A stretch of 64,000 nucleotides of DNA, taken from the NCBI GenBank assembly GCA_964393825.1, contig CAYMUY010000010.1, positions 38,608-102,607 of the forward strand, written 5' to 3'. This document shows positions 14,501 to 24,173 of the stretch, piece by piece; positions within the stretch are counted from its first letter, which is position 1; every line of letters starts with the position of its first letter. Under the pieces are notes generated by a model, which searched no databases, had not been told where the DNA came from, and saw only the letters and a list, made by a program, of their open reading frames with translations. The position numbers and the translations under genes were made by a program. Source of the DNA: PFJX01 sp964393825 (lineage in GTDB: Bacteria; Pseudomonadota; Gammaproteobacteria; Burkholderiales; Thiobacillaceae).

Positions 14501-15889
14501 TTATTCCTTCTGGGTGACGCGGCCGAGTTCACCCCCGAGGCGGACATGGCTCACCACATAACGATGCTTGCCGGAGGCTTCCGGCGGAATGTTGTCGACC
14601 AGCTTGACGCCGATCCGCACCGAGTCGCCCAGACGCTGGCGCAGCCCGGCCTTGATGCTGAGGATGGCCTTGTCGCTCCAGAGTGCATTGGGCACCGCGA
14701 GCACTTCGATCGACTCGGTGCTGTGCTGGATCAGCTTGAATTCGGCGAGCCCCTCGATGGCGCGCAGGACGTAGATGCCGGCCAGCGCATGCATGATGGT
14801 GCCATCCTGGCGCACCAGGAAATCGGTGCCGCGGCCGACCACCTCGGCGAGCACATGCAGGCCGCGCCCCGCCCGATCCGCCTCCGGGCTCATCCGCACC
14901 ATGTCGCCGGTGCGATAGCGGATGAAGGGTTGCGCTTCGGAACAGAGGCCGGTCATCACCGCCTCGCCTATCTCGCCCGCCGCCACCGGCTGGCCGGCTT
15001 CATCGAGCACTTCCAGGAGGACGCTCTCGCTCATCAGGAGCACCTGGCCTTCCGGGGTCTCGTGGGCGGTGAAGCCGATGTCGCGACTGCCGAATTCGTT
15101 CGCCACCGGTGCGCCGAAGACTTCGCCGATCAACTCGCGCTGGTGCGGATACAGCGGCTCGCCGGTGGTGCACACCACCTTGAGCCGGGGCAGGCGGGGA
15201 CGGCGGCCGCGCTCCCGGGCATGGGCCGCGAGCAGCGCCAGGGAACTGGCATAGCCATAGACGCAACGCGGCTGGAAGGCTTCCAGCGCGTCAAGATAGG
15301 CGTCCATGCGTACCGACGACATGGCGAAGGCGTTGAGCACGAGTTGATTGATCAGGCGATCGCGCACGGTCTTGACCCAGTCGGTCTTGTTCAATTCGAC
15401 CGGCGCGCCCCACAGATAGACCTCGGGATCGCCCACGTCGACACCCCACCAGCGCCGCGCCCGCATCCGCCCGGCGGCGTCGGAGGCCTGGCGGGCGCGG
15501 CCGAAATGGAAGATCAGCGGCTGGCCGCTGGAGCCCCCGGTGTTGTACTGGAAGGCGCCACCCGGCACCCCGGGCCACACCAGGTTCTCCCGGTTGAGGG
15601 CGGCATCCTGCTTGTCCATGGTCGGCAGGCGGGCGAGGTCGGCGAGGCCACCCAGGTCGTCCGGCGACAGGCCAGCGGCATCCAGCCTTTGCCGGTGCCA
15701 GGGGCAATGCCTGCGGGCGATGTCCAGCAACGCCCGCAGTTTCTCCAGCTGCAGGGCTTCGACGCCCTCGCGGGACAGCCACTGGCTCTGTTCCAGCTCG
15801 GCCAGATAGCTGAAGGTCGGCCGTTTGAAGACACGTTCCTGCGCGGGATAGATGACCTGGCGCGCCAGGAAGGCGGGAAGTTTCAGCAT
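14501..15889 (-). CDS. CapK/PaaK-like adenylate-forming enzyme
   Basis: A 462-residue member of the phenylacetate-CoA ligase/CapK family of AMP-forming enzymes. It has a Ser/Gly-rich nucleotide loop (YNTGGSSGQPL, about 117-127), the EFGSRDIG motif in the place of the usual Glu-Tyr-Gly, and the RYRTGDMV hinge region. CapK-like proteins are recurrent in capsule and exopolysaccharide loci and probably activate an acyl or amino acid group to decorate the sugar, but the substrate is unknown. It overlaps the upstream glycosyltransferase stop by 7 bases. Family assignment is good; role is inferred from context. Confidence 0.8.
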   Translation of the reverse strand: MLKLPAFLARQVIYPAQERVFKRPTFSYLAELEQSQWLSREGVEALQLEKLRALLDIARRHCPWHRQRLDAAGLSPDDLGGLADLARLPTMDKQDAALNRENLVWPGVPGGAFQYNTGGSSGQPLIFHFGRARQASDAAGRMRARRWWGVDVGDPEVYLWGAPVELNKTDWVKTVRDRLINQLVLNAFAMSSVRMDAYLDALEAFQPRCVYGYASSLALLAAHARERGRRPRLPRLKVVCTTGEPLYPHQRELIGEVFGAPVANEFGSRDIGFTAHETPEGQVLLMSESVLLEVLDEAGQPVAAGEIGEAVMTGLCSEAQPFIRYRTGDMVRMSPEADRAGRGLHVLAEVVGRGTDFLVRQDGTIMHALAGIYVLRAIEGLAEFKLIQHSTESIEVLAVPNALWSDKAILSIKAGLRQRLGDSVRIGVKLVDNIPPEASGKHRYVVSHVRLGGELGRVTQKE

Positions 15890-17136
15890 CGGGCGGGCTC
15901 CGTCTCGCCGGAAAGTGGCGCTCCGGCATGCATCGCGGCGAACTCTTCCAGCAGGATGCGCACCCGCGTATCCCAGGCATTGGCCGCCGCGTAATCGAGG
16001 ATGGCCTGGCGCGGCCAGTCACGGGCGAGGGCGTCGCGCAGGGCATCGGTCAGGGCCGCCTGGTCGCCGAACGGAACGATGTGGCCCAGCTCGGGCCGGC
16101 ACACCACCTCGCGGTTGCCGCCGACGTCGGTCGCTACCACCGGCAGGCCGCAGGCCATCGCTTCGAGAAAGACATTGGCCCAGCCCTCGTTGCGCGTGGC
16201 GAGGACGAACACGTCGGCAGCGGAGAGCGGCCACTTCAACTCTTCCGGCGGCAGCGCACCGAGGAAATGCACGCGCTCATCCAGTCCGGCGGCGGCGACA
16301 AGGGCACGCAATTCGGCCAGCATGTCGCCCTCCGGATTGGCGCCGCCGACGATCAGGTAATGCAGGTCGGGAACCGCGTCGAGCAGCGCCGGCAGACAGT
16401 CGATCACCCGATGGAAACCCTTGCGTTCGACCAGGGCGCCCACGGAAATCAGCACCCGCGCCGATGCCGGAAGTCCGTAGCGCTGCCTTGCCGCTGCGCG
16501 CGGCACCGGCTGGAACCGTTCCAGGTCGATGCCATTGCCGATCACCCGGCCTTTCGCGGCTGGCATGCCCAGGCCGATGGCCAGTTGCCGCAGCGAATCA
16601 GACACCGAGAACACCCGCGTGGCGCGCGCCAGCGCTTTGGCAACCCGCGCGCGCAAGGCCGGGTCGCGACTGTGCGGCACTTCGGTGCCGCGCAGGGTGA
16701 TGCTGGTCGGCAGATTCAGCCAGCGCCCGAGCAGGGTGGCGGCATAGCCGTCCGGGTAGGCGAAATGGGCGTCGATCAGGTTGTAGCCCTGGCGTTTCAA
16801 TCGCCACAGTGCGGGCAGGCAGGCCAGCGCCATCATGAAACCGTCGCCTTGCCGCAGCAGTCCGGGCAGGGCGAGGAAACGGGGAAACCGGACCGCCACG
16901 CCCTGCTGCGATTCCCGCCGCGCCGGCTGCGGCCGGTAGCCGGGACGCAACCGGCGGATCAACGACTGGCCCGGAAACCAGGGACGCGGCGACACCACGG
17001 TCAGGGGCAGATGGCGCGCGACACGGAACATGCGCTCGCGGATGAACAGCCCGGCCTGGGGCTGAGCCGCGTTGGGAAACAGGCTGGAGACGACGATGAG
17101 GCGCGGCCCCGGCGCCGTCACCCGGGCCACACTCAT
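15883..17136 (-). CDS. Family 4 glycosyltransferase
   Basis: A 417-residue GT-B retaining glycosyltransferase. The N-terminal domain contains IDAHFAYPDGYAATLLGR and TSITLRGTEV. The C-terminal domain has ISVGALVERKGFHRVIDCLP and the nucleotide-sugar-binding segment NEGWANVFLEAMACGLPVVA, with the paired Glu residues of the GT4 E-x7-E motif. The open frame extends to 17919 as an out-of-gene read-through, but ATG 17136 has CGGGAGGG upstream and makes an ATGA overlap with the preceding gene. Sugar and linkage unknown. Confidence 0.88.
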   Translation of the reverse strand: MSVARVTAPGPRLIVVSSLFPNAAQPQAGLFIRERMFRVARHLPLTVVSPRPWFPGQSLIRRLRPGYRPQPARRESQQGVAVRFPRFLALPGLLRQGDGFMMALACLPALWRLKRQGYNLIDAHFAYPDGYAATLLGRWLNLPTSITLRGTEVPHSRDPALRARVAKALARATRVFSVSDSLRQLAIGLGMPAAKGRVIGNGIDLERFQPVPRAAARQRYGLPASARVLISVGALVERKGFHRVIDCLPALLDAVPDLHYLIVGGANPEGDMLAELRALVAAAGLDERVHFLGALPPEELKWPLSAADVFVLATRNEGWANVFLEAMACGLPVVATDVGGNREVVCRPELGHIVPFGDQAALTDALRDALARDWPRQAILDYAAANAWDTRVRILLEEFAAMHAGAPLSGETEPARC

Positions 17137-18350
17137 ACCGCCCTCCCGAGGGCACGGGTATAGATATCCCGGTAATTGGCGATGCTTTTCGCCCAGTTGC
17201 GCTCGCCTTCCACGAAGGCGCGCCCGTTCTCGCGCAGGGTGTCGCCGCCGTCGCGCAGGTTGAGCGCGGCCAGCGCCTTGTCGGCGAGGTCGGCGGCATT
17301 GCCGGCGCGGAACAGGATGCCGGTATGGCCATCCTCGATCAACTCCTGGTGCCCCCCCACATCCGAGGCGATCAGCAGGCGTCCCTGCGCCATCGCTTCC
17401 AGCGGTTTCAGGGGCGTCACCAGATCGGTCAGGCGCATGGCGTGGCGGGGATAGGCCAGCAGGTCGACCAGGTCGTAGTAGCGGTTCACTTCGGCATGCG
17501 GCACGCGACCGACGAAGACCACCTTGTCGGCCAGACCGAGCGCGGCGGCCTGGCTCTTCAGATTGGCTTCCTGGGGGCCGCCACCGACCAGCAGCACTTT
17601 CACCTCGGGCGCGCTTTCCAGGATCCTGGGCAGGGCTTTGATCAGCAGGTCCAGGCCTTCGTAGGCGTAGAACGAACCGAGAAAGCCGATCACCCGGCTG
17701 CTGCCCAGCCCGAGGCGGGCCTTCAACTCGGGGTCGGGCTCGCCGCCACGGGTGAACTGTTCGATATCGACGGCATTGGGCACGACGCCGATCTTGTCCA
17801 GTGGAATGCCGCGCGCGACCAGATCTCCCCGCAGGCCGCCGCAGATGGTGACGACCTGGCTCGCCTGGCGTACCGCCCGCGTCTCCATGGCGCGAGTGAG
17901 GCGATAGCGGACGCCCCATTCGGACTGGGTGCCGTGATCGACGGCGGCATCCTCCCAGAAGGCGCGGATCTCATAGACGACGGGAATGCCCAGTTGATGG
18001 CCGACATGGAGGGCCGGGTAGGCGTTGAGCACCGGGGAATGGGCATGCAGCAAGTCGGGCTTGAGCTCCCGCGCCAGTTCCAGCAGGCGGTGCTCGGTGG
18101 CGTTCATCAAGGCCCATTGGTTGAGAAAGGGCATCCGGCTGGCCCAGCCTGTCGGCACCGGCGTGCGGAAAAAGCGCAGGCCGTCCGCCTCTTCCTCCGG
18201 CCGTTCGACCCGGCCCTGTTTCGGACTGGTCAGGTGGTAGGTCTCCCAGCCCAGCCGGCGCTGGCCGCGCAGGATGTTGGCGCTGCGGAAGGTGTAGCCG
18301 GAATGCAGCGGCAAGGAGTGGTCAAAGACGTGGAGGATGCGCAGCGTCAT
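17133..18350 (-). CDS. Exosortase A-associated glycosyltransferase (TIGR04063 type)
   Basis: A 405-residue GT4-type enzyme beginning MTLRILHVFDHSLPLHSGYT, the recognisable N-terminus of the glycosyltransferase family tied to XrtA loci. The Rossmann-like second domain starts at SRVIGFLGSFYAYEGLDLL, and the acceptor/donor region includes GHQELIEDGHTGILF. Its start overlaps the amidotransferase stop by 4 bases. It would add one residue of the repeat unit at the cytoplasmic membrane; the sugar is not known. Confidence 0.9.
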   Translation of the reverse strand: MTLRILHVFDHSLPLHSGYTFRSANILRGQRRLGWETYHLTSPKQGRVERPEEEADGLRFFRTPVPTGWASRMPFLNQWALMNATEHRLLELARELKPDLLHAHSPVLNAYPALHVGHQLGIPVVYEIRAFWEDAAVDHGTQSEWGVRYRLTRAMETRAVRQASQVVTICGGLRGDLVARGIPLDKIGVVPNAVDIEQFTRGGEPDPELKARLGLGSSRVIGFLGSFYAYEGLDLLIKALPRILESAPEVKVLLVGGGPQEANLKSQAAALGLADKVVFVGRVPHAEVNRYYDLVDLLAYPRHAMRLTDLVTPLKPLEAMAQGRLLIASDVGGHQELIEDGHTGILFRAGNAADLADKALAALNLRDGGDTLRENGRAFVEGERNWAKSIANYRDIYTRALGRAV

Positions 18351-20245
18351 GGCTGAATCTCCTGGTTACGCAGGAAGGCCTCGAACATCAGCAGGGCCCA
18401 GAGCGGTGAACTGTAATCACGCACGCCGCGCGCATGCTCGTCGGCCATGCGCGCCAGGAAGGCCATGTCGAACAGGCCGCTGGCGGCCATGCGCGGGGAG
18501 CACATCGCCGCGCGCAGCTTGTCCTTGAGCGGGCCGCGGAACCATTCCGCGAGCGGGATGGAGAAGCCCATCTTGCGGCGGTACATGATGTCGTGGGGCA
18601 AATGCGGTTCCAGCGCCTGTTTCAGCATGTACTTGCCTTCGCCGCCGCGCAGCTTGTAATCGACCGGCAGGCCGGACACCCATTCCATCAGCTTGTGGTC
18701 GAGGAAGGGCACTCGCACTTCGAGGGCGTGCGCCATGCTGGCGCGGTCGACCTTGGTGAGGATGTCACCGACCATGTAGGTTTTCATGTCCAGGTACTGC
18801 ACCCGTGAGACCGGGTCGCGCCCGGGATTGCGGGCATCGTGGCGGCGCAGCACTTCCACCGCCGAATAGCCGTTCAGCCGGCGCTTGAACGCGCCGCTGA
18901 ACACCCGCGCGCGCAAGCTGTCGCCCATCACCGAGACGCCATGGAAATAGCCTTCGACACTGTCGCGCGCCATCGCCTCGAAAGTGGTTTTCGCGCGCAG
19001 CACCCTGGGCGCCCAGTCGGCCTTGGGATAGGCCTGGCCGAGAAAGCCGAACAGCGGCCGGCGCAGGCCGTAGGGCAGCATGCGACGCATCCGTTCCTCG
19101 TAGGCATGCCAGCGATAGCGCCGGTAGCCGGCGAAGTTCTCGTCGCCGCCATCGCCGGACAGCGCCACGGTCACCGTCTTGCGCGCCAGCTGGCAGACCC
19201 GCCAGGTCGGCATGGCGGAGGAATCGGCATAGGGCTCGTCGTAGAGCCGGGCGAGCTCGTCGACCAGACTGAAGTCATCGGACGCCACCTGCTCCTCGTG
19301 GTGCTCGGTGCGATAGCGAGTCGCCACCTGGCGGGCGTACTCGGCCTCGTTGTATTTCGGGTCGGCGAAGGCGATGGAGCAGGTCTTCACCGGCTGCCCG
19401 GACAGCCCGGCCATCATCGCCACCACGGCGGAGGAATCGACGCCGCCGGAGAGGAAGGCGCCGAGCGGAACTTCCGCGATCATGCGGATCTTCACCGCTT
19501 CGCGCAGGCGCTCGATGAGTTCATCTTCGGCCTCTTCCAGGGACAGGACGGGATGCGGCTGGAACGGTACGTCCCAATATTCTTGCGGCTGCCCCACCGG
19601 CTCGCCGCGTTTGATCAGCAAGCGGTGGCCGGGCGGCATCTTCAGGGCGGTGCTGTAGATGGTGCGTGGTTCCGGCACGTAACCGTAGGCGAAATACTCC
19701 TCCACGGCGTGATCGTCGATCTGGCGGCGGAAACCGGGCCAGGCGGTGATCGTCTTGAGTTCCGAGCCGAACACCAGATAGCCGTCGTCGGTTACCGCGT
19801 AATGCAGCGGCTTCACCCCCAGGCGGTCGCGCGCCAGAAACAGTGTCTGTTTGTTCCGGTCCCACAGCGCGAAAGCGAACATGCCGCGAAAGTGGTGCAC
19901 GCAATCCACGCCCCACTGTTCCCAGGCGTGGACGATGGTCTCGGTATCGGAGCGGGTCTTGAAGGTGTGGCCGAGGGCGGTGAGCTCGGGGATCAGGTCG
20001 ACGAAGTTGTAGATCTCGCCGTTGAACACCACCGCCACGCTGCCATCCTCGTTGAACAAGGGTTGCTGGCCGGCGGCGATGTCGATGATGGACAGACGGC
20101 GGTGGCCCAATCCCAGCCCCGGCTCCAGATGCAGACCGGCCTCGTCGGGGCCGCGGTGCGACTGGATGTCGTTGATGCGGGCAAGCACCTCGCGGGAGAT
20201 GGGCCGGGTTTCACGCAGGTCGAAGACGCCAGTTATGCCGCACAT
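18347..20245 (-). CDS. asnB: Exosortase A-associated AsnB-like amidotransferase (TIGR03108 type)
   Basis: A 632-residue glutamine-dependent asparagine synthase homologue. The N-terminal class II glutamine amidotransferase domain starts with the catalytic Cys2 (MCGITGVFD). The C-terminal synthetase domain has the ATP pyrophosphatase loop SGGVDSS at 266-272 and SGDGGDENFAGY further on. In XrtA clusters this paralogue is thought to amidate a polysaccharide component or precursor rather than make free asparagine. It is preceded by a 14-base gap and a weak AAGAAA ribosome binding site. Confidence 0.92.
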   Translation of the reverse strand: MCGITGVFDLRETRPISREVLARINDIQSHRGPDEAGLHLEPGLGLGHRRLSIIDIAAGQQPLFNEDGSVAVVFNGEIYNFVDLIPELTALGHTFKTRSDTETIVHAWEQWGVDCVHHFRGMFAFALWDRNKQTLFLARDRLGVKPLHYAVTDDGYLVFGSELKTITAWPGFRRQIDDHAVEEYFAYGYVPEPRTIYSTALKMPPGHRLLIKRGEPVGQPQEYWDVPFQPHPVLSLEEAEDELIERLREAVKIRMIAEVPLGAFLSGGVDSSAVVAMMAGLSGQPVKTCSIAFADPKYNEAEYARQVATRYRTEHHEEQVASDDFSLVDELARLYDEPYADSSAMPTWRVCQLARKTVTVALSGDGGDENFAGYRRYRWHAYEERMRRMLPYGLRRPLFGFLGQAYPKADWAPRVLRAKTTFEAMARDSVEGYFHGVSVMGDSLRARVFSGAFKRRLNGYSAVEVLRRHDARNPGRDPVSRVQYLDMKTYMVGDILTKVDRASMAHALEVRVPFLDHKLMEWVSGLPVDYKLRGGEGKYMLKQALEPHLPHDIMYRRKMGFSIPLAEWFRGPLKDKLRAAMCSPRMAASGLFDMAFLARMADEHARGVRDYSSPLWALLMFEAFLRNQEIQP

Positions 20246-20259
20246 GTCATTTCTTGGTG

Positions 20260-21396
20260 TCAGGTTTCAAGGGCAGTTTCGTACACGGCCTGGTAAGCCG
20301 CCGCCATCCGCGCCAGGGAGAAATCCCGCTCGATGCGACGCCGCGAGGCGGCGCCCTCACTGGCCCGGCGTTCCGGATTGGCGGCATAGTCTAGCAGTGC
20401 CCGCGCCATGGCCACATCGTCGGCGGGGGCGAGCAGGGTGCCGTTGTCGCCCGCGATGACCAGTTCCGGATTGCCGCCCACCGCGGTGGCGATGATCGGC
20501 AGGCCGCTGGCCATGGCTTCAAGGATGGTATTGGAGATGCCCTCGCCAAGCGAGGGCAGCACGAACAGATCCATCGCGCGCAACAGCTCGGCGGTATCGT
20601 CACGGTTGCCCGGCAGCCAGGCCTGGCCGGCCAGTCCGGCCGCCTCCAGTAGCGCCAGGCAGCCTGCCCGCGCCTCGCCGTCGCCGACGATCAGCAGGCG
20701 CAGACCGGAGGCGTCCGGAGCTTGCCGACAGGCCTGAATGAAGGCGCGCACCAGGGTCGGATAGTCCTTGACCGCAACCATGCGGCCGATGCTGCCGATG
20801 ACACAGGTGGCGCCCTGGAAGAATCCGGTCGGGCCGAGAGCGGGATACGCGCCGGCGCGGGGATGGAACTTGTCGCTGTCGACGCCGTTGTAGATTTGCG
20901 TCAGCCGGGCCGCCGGCACCCCGATCGTTTCACGCAGCCAGCCGGCCAGGTCGCGGCTGACGCAGGTGTAGTGGCGCACCAGCGGACGGGCGGCGCGGCG
21001 CAGCAGGTTGTATTTCCAGTTTTTTCCTTCCAGGTCGAACACGTCGCGGCCGTGCTCGCCATGCAGACGCGCCTTCACACCGGCCAGGGCGGCGACGAAC
21101 TGCGCTTCTACGGCATTCAGGTTGCGGGTATGGACCAGCGCGGGTTTCAACGCACGCAGCAGGCGGTGGAGGCGCCAGAGCCAGCCGAGCGAATGCCCTG
21201 GCGTCTTGTTGAGGTCATGGAAAACGACATCGTCCCGCTCGATGCGGCCACGAAAATCGGTGTGATCGGTGAGCGAGACGATGGCATGACGAAAGCGGTC
21301 GCGCGGCAGGCGGTTGATCAGGTTGACCAGGCCGTTCTCCAGTCCACCGGTACCAAAGTGATAGACCACATGGACGATCAGGGGCGGCAGACTCAT
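20260..21396 (-). CDS. XrtA/PEP-CTERM-associated sugar transferase (TIGR03088 type)
   Basis: A 378-residue GT4 glycosyltransferase starting with MSLPPLIVHVVYHFGTGGLE, which matches the sugar transferase family of EpsH1 systems (stp2). HTRNLNAVEAQ in the N-terminal domain and GSIGRMVAVKDYPTLV plus LPSLGEGISNTILEAMASGL in the C-terminal domain are typical donor-binding features. Its start overlaps the xrtA stop by four bases (ATGA). Confidence 0.92.
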   Translation of the reverse strand: MSLPPLIVHVVYHFGTGGLENGLVNLINRLPRDRFRHAIVSLTDHTDFRGRIERDDVVFHDLNKTPGHSLGWLWRLHRLLRALKPALVHTRNLNAVEAQFVAALAGVKARLHGEHGRDVFDLEGKNWKYNLLRRAARPLVRHYTCVSRDLAGWLRETIGVPAARLTQIYNGVDSDKFHPRAGAYPALGPTGFFQGATCVIGSIGRMVAVKDYPTLVRAFIQACRQAPDASGLRLLIVGDGEARAGCLALLEAAGLAGQAWLPGNRDDTAELLRAMDLFVLPSLGEGISNTILEAMASGLPIIATAVGGNPELVIAGDNGTLLAPADDVAMARALLDYAANPERRASEGAASRRRIERDFSLARMAAAYQAVYETALET

Positions 21397-22904
21397 TTCG
21401 CCTGATCGAGCATGCGGTCGATGGCCGGCTTGTGGTCCGCCAGGAATCCGGTGAGGACCTCGGCGGCGGCATCGACTTCCTGCTTGTCGTGATACGGCGT
21501 GGCGACGACGATGGCGGCGCCGATGTCCTGGCGCCCCATGAACTTGGCGAGGGCCAGGTCGATCTTGGCGCGATAGGGGTTGATGTCATCCCGCCCCTCG
21601 ATGCGGTGCCATTGCCAGGCCAGGATGCGTTGGTGCTCGTCGGTCGCGAGCAATCTGGCTTCGTAGACCGGCAGCGCCTGGCCGGCGATGCCGGCGATCG
21701 TGTTGTCGCGTCCGACCTGGCGCCAGTTCGGATGTTTTTCCCGAATCATGATGTTGCGGCTGTTGATGAGTTCGGCGTTATCGCGCTGGGTGCCGTACCA
21801 GGCGAGGAACAGCATGACTTGCCGACCGCCTTTCTGGTAATAGCGGACACGCTCGACGTCCATGCCGTGCCATTGCGGCAGCCAGGTGGAGAAGGCCTCC
21901 GGGCTCTCTTGCCAGCCCGCCGTCGGAGCGGGCAATTGAAGATCCGGGTGCGGCACCGGGCGGTTGACCAGATGGGCTTCGTAGAGGGGGAACGCGGCCA
22001 GGAACAGCGCCAGGATGGCCACGTGCAGCGGCGCCGAACGGATCGCGGTGGTGGCGCGGGGGACACTGCTCTCCTCGAGATCCTCGCGCCAGATGAGGCC
22101 CACCCAGAACATCGCCAGCATGACGATGCCGAACCAGACCCAGCCGTAGATGAAGTGATCAACCCCCAGCGCCAGCTTCATGTCCGAATAGTGGGCGATG
22201 AACACGATCATGCTGGCGCGCATGCCGTTGGCGAATACCGGCACGACCACGGCCGCCAGGCTGAAGGCGATCCGCTTCCAGGGACTGCGGTAGGTGAGGT
22301 AGGCGTAGAGCACGCCGAGGGTGACGGAGGCGATCAGATAACGCAGGCCGGAACAGCCTTCCACCACGCTCCATTCGCCGGTGGGCATGGTGAAGAAGGA
22401 GCCCTCGCGATACACCGGGATACCGGCCAGGCGTACCGCGCCGACGGTGAAGTCGGCGGTGAAATTGACCAGCGGCTGGATCAAGGCCTCGCCGTTGGGC
22501 ACCATGAGCAGCAGGAACCCGAGCGGGAACATGGCGGCGCGCAGCATCGGCAAGCCCATCACCAGCCAGACGGCAGCGATCCAGAGCGCGACGAACGCGT
22601 ATTGCTCGACCACCAGCACGCCGCCCAGGCGCGCCGCCAGCCAGCCCAGGGCGAGTGGCACGATCACCAGGAAAGCGCGCAGGTCGCCGGCGACCGGCAC
22701 CGCCGCCAGGCGTGCCCGATCGCGCCAGACCAGCCAGAGCGAGATGGGCAGGATGATGAAGCCGTGGGCGTAGGTTTCGGAGCGGTCCCAGATGTCGTAC
22801 ATGGACATGAATGTCGGCTGCAGCAGGGCGGCCACCAGCAGCCAGGCAAGCATCAGGAACAACAGGGGCGGGCCCCATTTCGGGGGGGGGTCGGGCAGCA
22901 TCAT
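21393..22904 (-). CDS. xrtA: Exosortase A fused to an EpsI domain
   Basis: Exosortases are membrane cysteine transpeptidases that recognise PEP-CTERM sorting tails; they are the Gram-negative counterpart of sortase. This 503-residue protein has about eight hydrophobic helices in the first 300 residues. The catalytic Cys184 lies in EGCSGLRYL, Arg229 in NGMRAS and His250 in GVDHFIYGW, all on the expected periplasmic faces. Residues about 300-503 form a soluble EpsI-type domain, as usual for the XrtA subgroup. It overlaps the upstream glycosyltransferase stop by 4 bases. No PEP-CTERM protein is encoded in this window. Confidence 0.95.
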   Translation of the reverse strand: MMLPDPPPKWGPPLLFLMLAWLLVAALLQPTFMSMYDIWDRSETYAHGFIILPISLWLVWRDRARLAAVPVAGDLRAFLVIVPLALGWLAARLGGVLVVEQYAFVALWIAAVWLVMGLPMLRAAMFPLGFLLLMVPNGEALIQPLVNFTADFTVGAVRLAGIPVYREGSFFTMPTGEWSVVEGCSGLRYLIASVTLGVLYAYLTYRSPWKRIAFSLAAVVVPVFANGMRASMIVFIAHYSDMKLALGVDHFIYGWVWFGIVMLAMFWVGLIWREDLEESSVPRATTAIRSAPLHVAILALFLAAFPLYEAHLVNRPVPHPDLQLPAPTAGWQESPEAFSTWLPQWHGMDVERVRYYQKGGRQVMLFLAWYGTQRDNAELINSRNIMIREKHPNWRQVGRDNTIAGIAGQALPVYEARLLATDEHQRILAWQWHRIEGRDDINPYRAKIDLALAKFMGRQDIGAAIVVATPYHDKQEVDAAAEVLTGFLADHKPAIDRMLDQAK

Positions 22905-24109
22905 GCCTCCAGGAGTTGATCTACGCGCGCCAGGGCGCTGTTCCAGGTGAAATCGCTCATGACCCGGGCGCGCGCGGCCGCGCCCAGATCGGGACCGTCG
23001 AGCGCGGCCAGGGTTTCCCGCGCCAGGCCCTCGGCGTCGTCGGCGCGACGCACCTCCACGCCGACGCGCGCGTGGATGCCTTCCAGCGCCTGCGACGTCG
23101 CCACCACGTTACATGCCATTGCCATGCCTTCCAGCACCTTGTTCTGGATGCCGCGGGCAATGCGCAACGGTGCCACTACCACCCGGGCATGCGCCAGCCA
23201 GGGTCGCACATCCTCCACCCGGCCGGTGACCCGCACGCCGGGGAGCGCTGCCAATTCCCGCACCCGCGCCGCCGGGCGGCCGCCGACGATGGCGAACAGC
23301 AGTTCCGGCCGCCGCGTGCGCAGGCCGGGCAGCACCTCGCGCGCGAACCAGTCGACGGCGTCGATGTTCGGCCAGTAGTCCATCGCGCCGGTGAAGGCGA
23401 TGGCGGTGACGCCCTCCGGATAGGGGTTCGCGTAGTCCCGCTCCGGCGAAAAATAGCTGGCGTCGACACCGTTGTTGTAATGGCCGATACGCTCCGCCGA
23501 CTCCGGCGCCAGGATGCGGAAGTCGGCCGCCTCCGTGGCGGACACGAACAGACCGGCATCGAAGGCGGCCGCGACCCGGCGCTCCCATTGCAGGAGGCGA
23601 ACGCCCTCCCGGCGGTATAACCAGGACAGGGGCCAGGGCCGGGTGGTCGCGTATTGCCGCCATTTGTCCGAGTCGATGTCGACGAAATCCATCACCCGCC
23701 GGATCTGATCCGCGTGCATGACGAAACGGGCCATCGCCGACGAGTAGGCGAGTACCCGCGTCACACCGGCTCGCAGATGCGCGTCCACCCAGGCCTGCAG
23801 GTCGGGGTTGCGATAGTAGGGCAGGGTCAGCGGGCCGCCGGTAAGCAGGCCGGTCAGGGCGCGAAGTTTGCCCAGGCGGGGGGTCAGCGCGGCGAAATGC
23901 GTGGAAGCGCAGACCGCGCGCAGTTTCTCGCAATGCCGCCAGTCGTCGGGATCGTCGACGAAGGCCCCCAGATGCACCCGATAACGGCTGGAGAGGTGTT
24001 CGAGCAGATGCCAGGCGCGGATCTTGTCGCCCTTGTCCGGCGGATAGGGAATGCGATGGGCGAGGAACAGCAGATCGGGCTTCACCGCGGCGCGGGGGAC
24101 AGGGGGCAT
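22901..24109 (-). CDS. XrtA/PEP-CTERM-associated glycosyltransferase (TIGR03087 type)
   Basis: A 402-residue glycosyltransferase with the signature LLFLAHRIPYPPDKGDKIRA near the N-terminus, the mark of the stp1 family of exosortase A loci. VMDFVDIDSDKWRQYA and IARGIQNKVLEGMAMACNVV are other family stretches. The open frame continues to 24169 through the CCCCTTGC repeats, but ATG 24109 suits the family start. There is a 64-base gap from the FemAB-like gene, the largest break in the upper half of the operon. Confidence 0.92.
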   Translation of the reverse strand: MPPVPRAAVKPDLLFLAHRIPYPPDKGDKIRAWHLLEHLSSRYRVHLGAFVDDPDDWRHCEKLRAVCASTHFAALTPRLGKLRALTGLLTGGPLTLPYYRNPDLQAWVDAHLRAGVTRVLAYSSAMARFVMHADQIRRVMDFVDIDSDKWRQYATTRPWPLSWLYRREGVRLLQWERRVAAAFDAGLFVSATEAADFRILAPESAERIGHYNNGVDASYFSPERDYANPYPEGVTAIAFTGAMDYWPNIDAVDWFAREVLPGLRTRRPELLFAIVGGRPAARVRELAALPGVRVTGRVEDVRPWLAHARVVVAPLRIARGIQNKVLEGMAMACNVVATSQALEGIHARVGVEVRRADDAEGLARETLAALDGPDLGAAARARVMSDFTWNSALARVDQLLEA

Positions 24110-24140
24110 GGCGCAGGACGACCCCGCGTCCCGACCTTCA

Positions 24141-24168
24141 CCCTGCCCCTTGCCCCTTGCCCCTTGCA
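24141..24168. repeat. Second CCCCTTGC tandem repeat tract
   Basis: The sequence CCCTGCCCCTTGCCCCTTGC followed by CCCTTGC sits between the FemAB-like and stp1-type genes. It is the same motif as at 3533-3570, here antisense to the flanking genes. It may be a dispersed micro-repeat; no function is evident. Confidence 0.65.
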
Positions 24169-24173
24169 CCCGC

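Noticed and set aside
15883..17919. Extension of the family 4 glycosyltransferase to 678 residues
   Set aside because: The extra N-terminal part is the wrong-frame translation of the neighbouring TIGR04063-type gene; ATG 17136 with its ribosome binding site is the real start.
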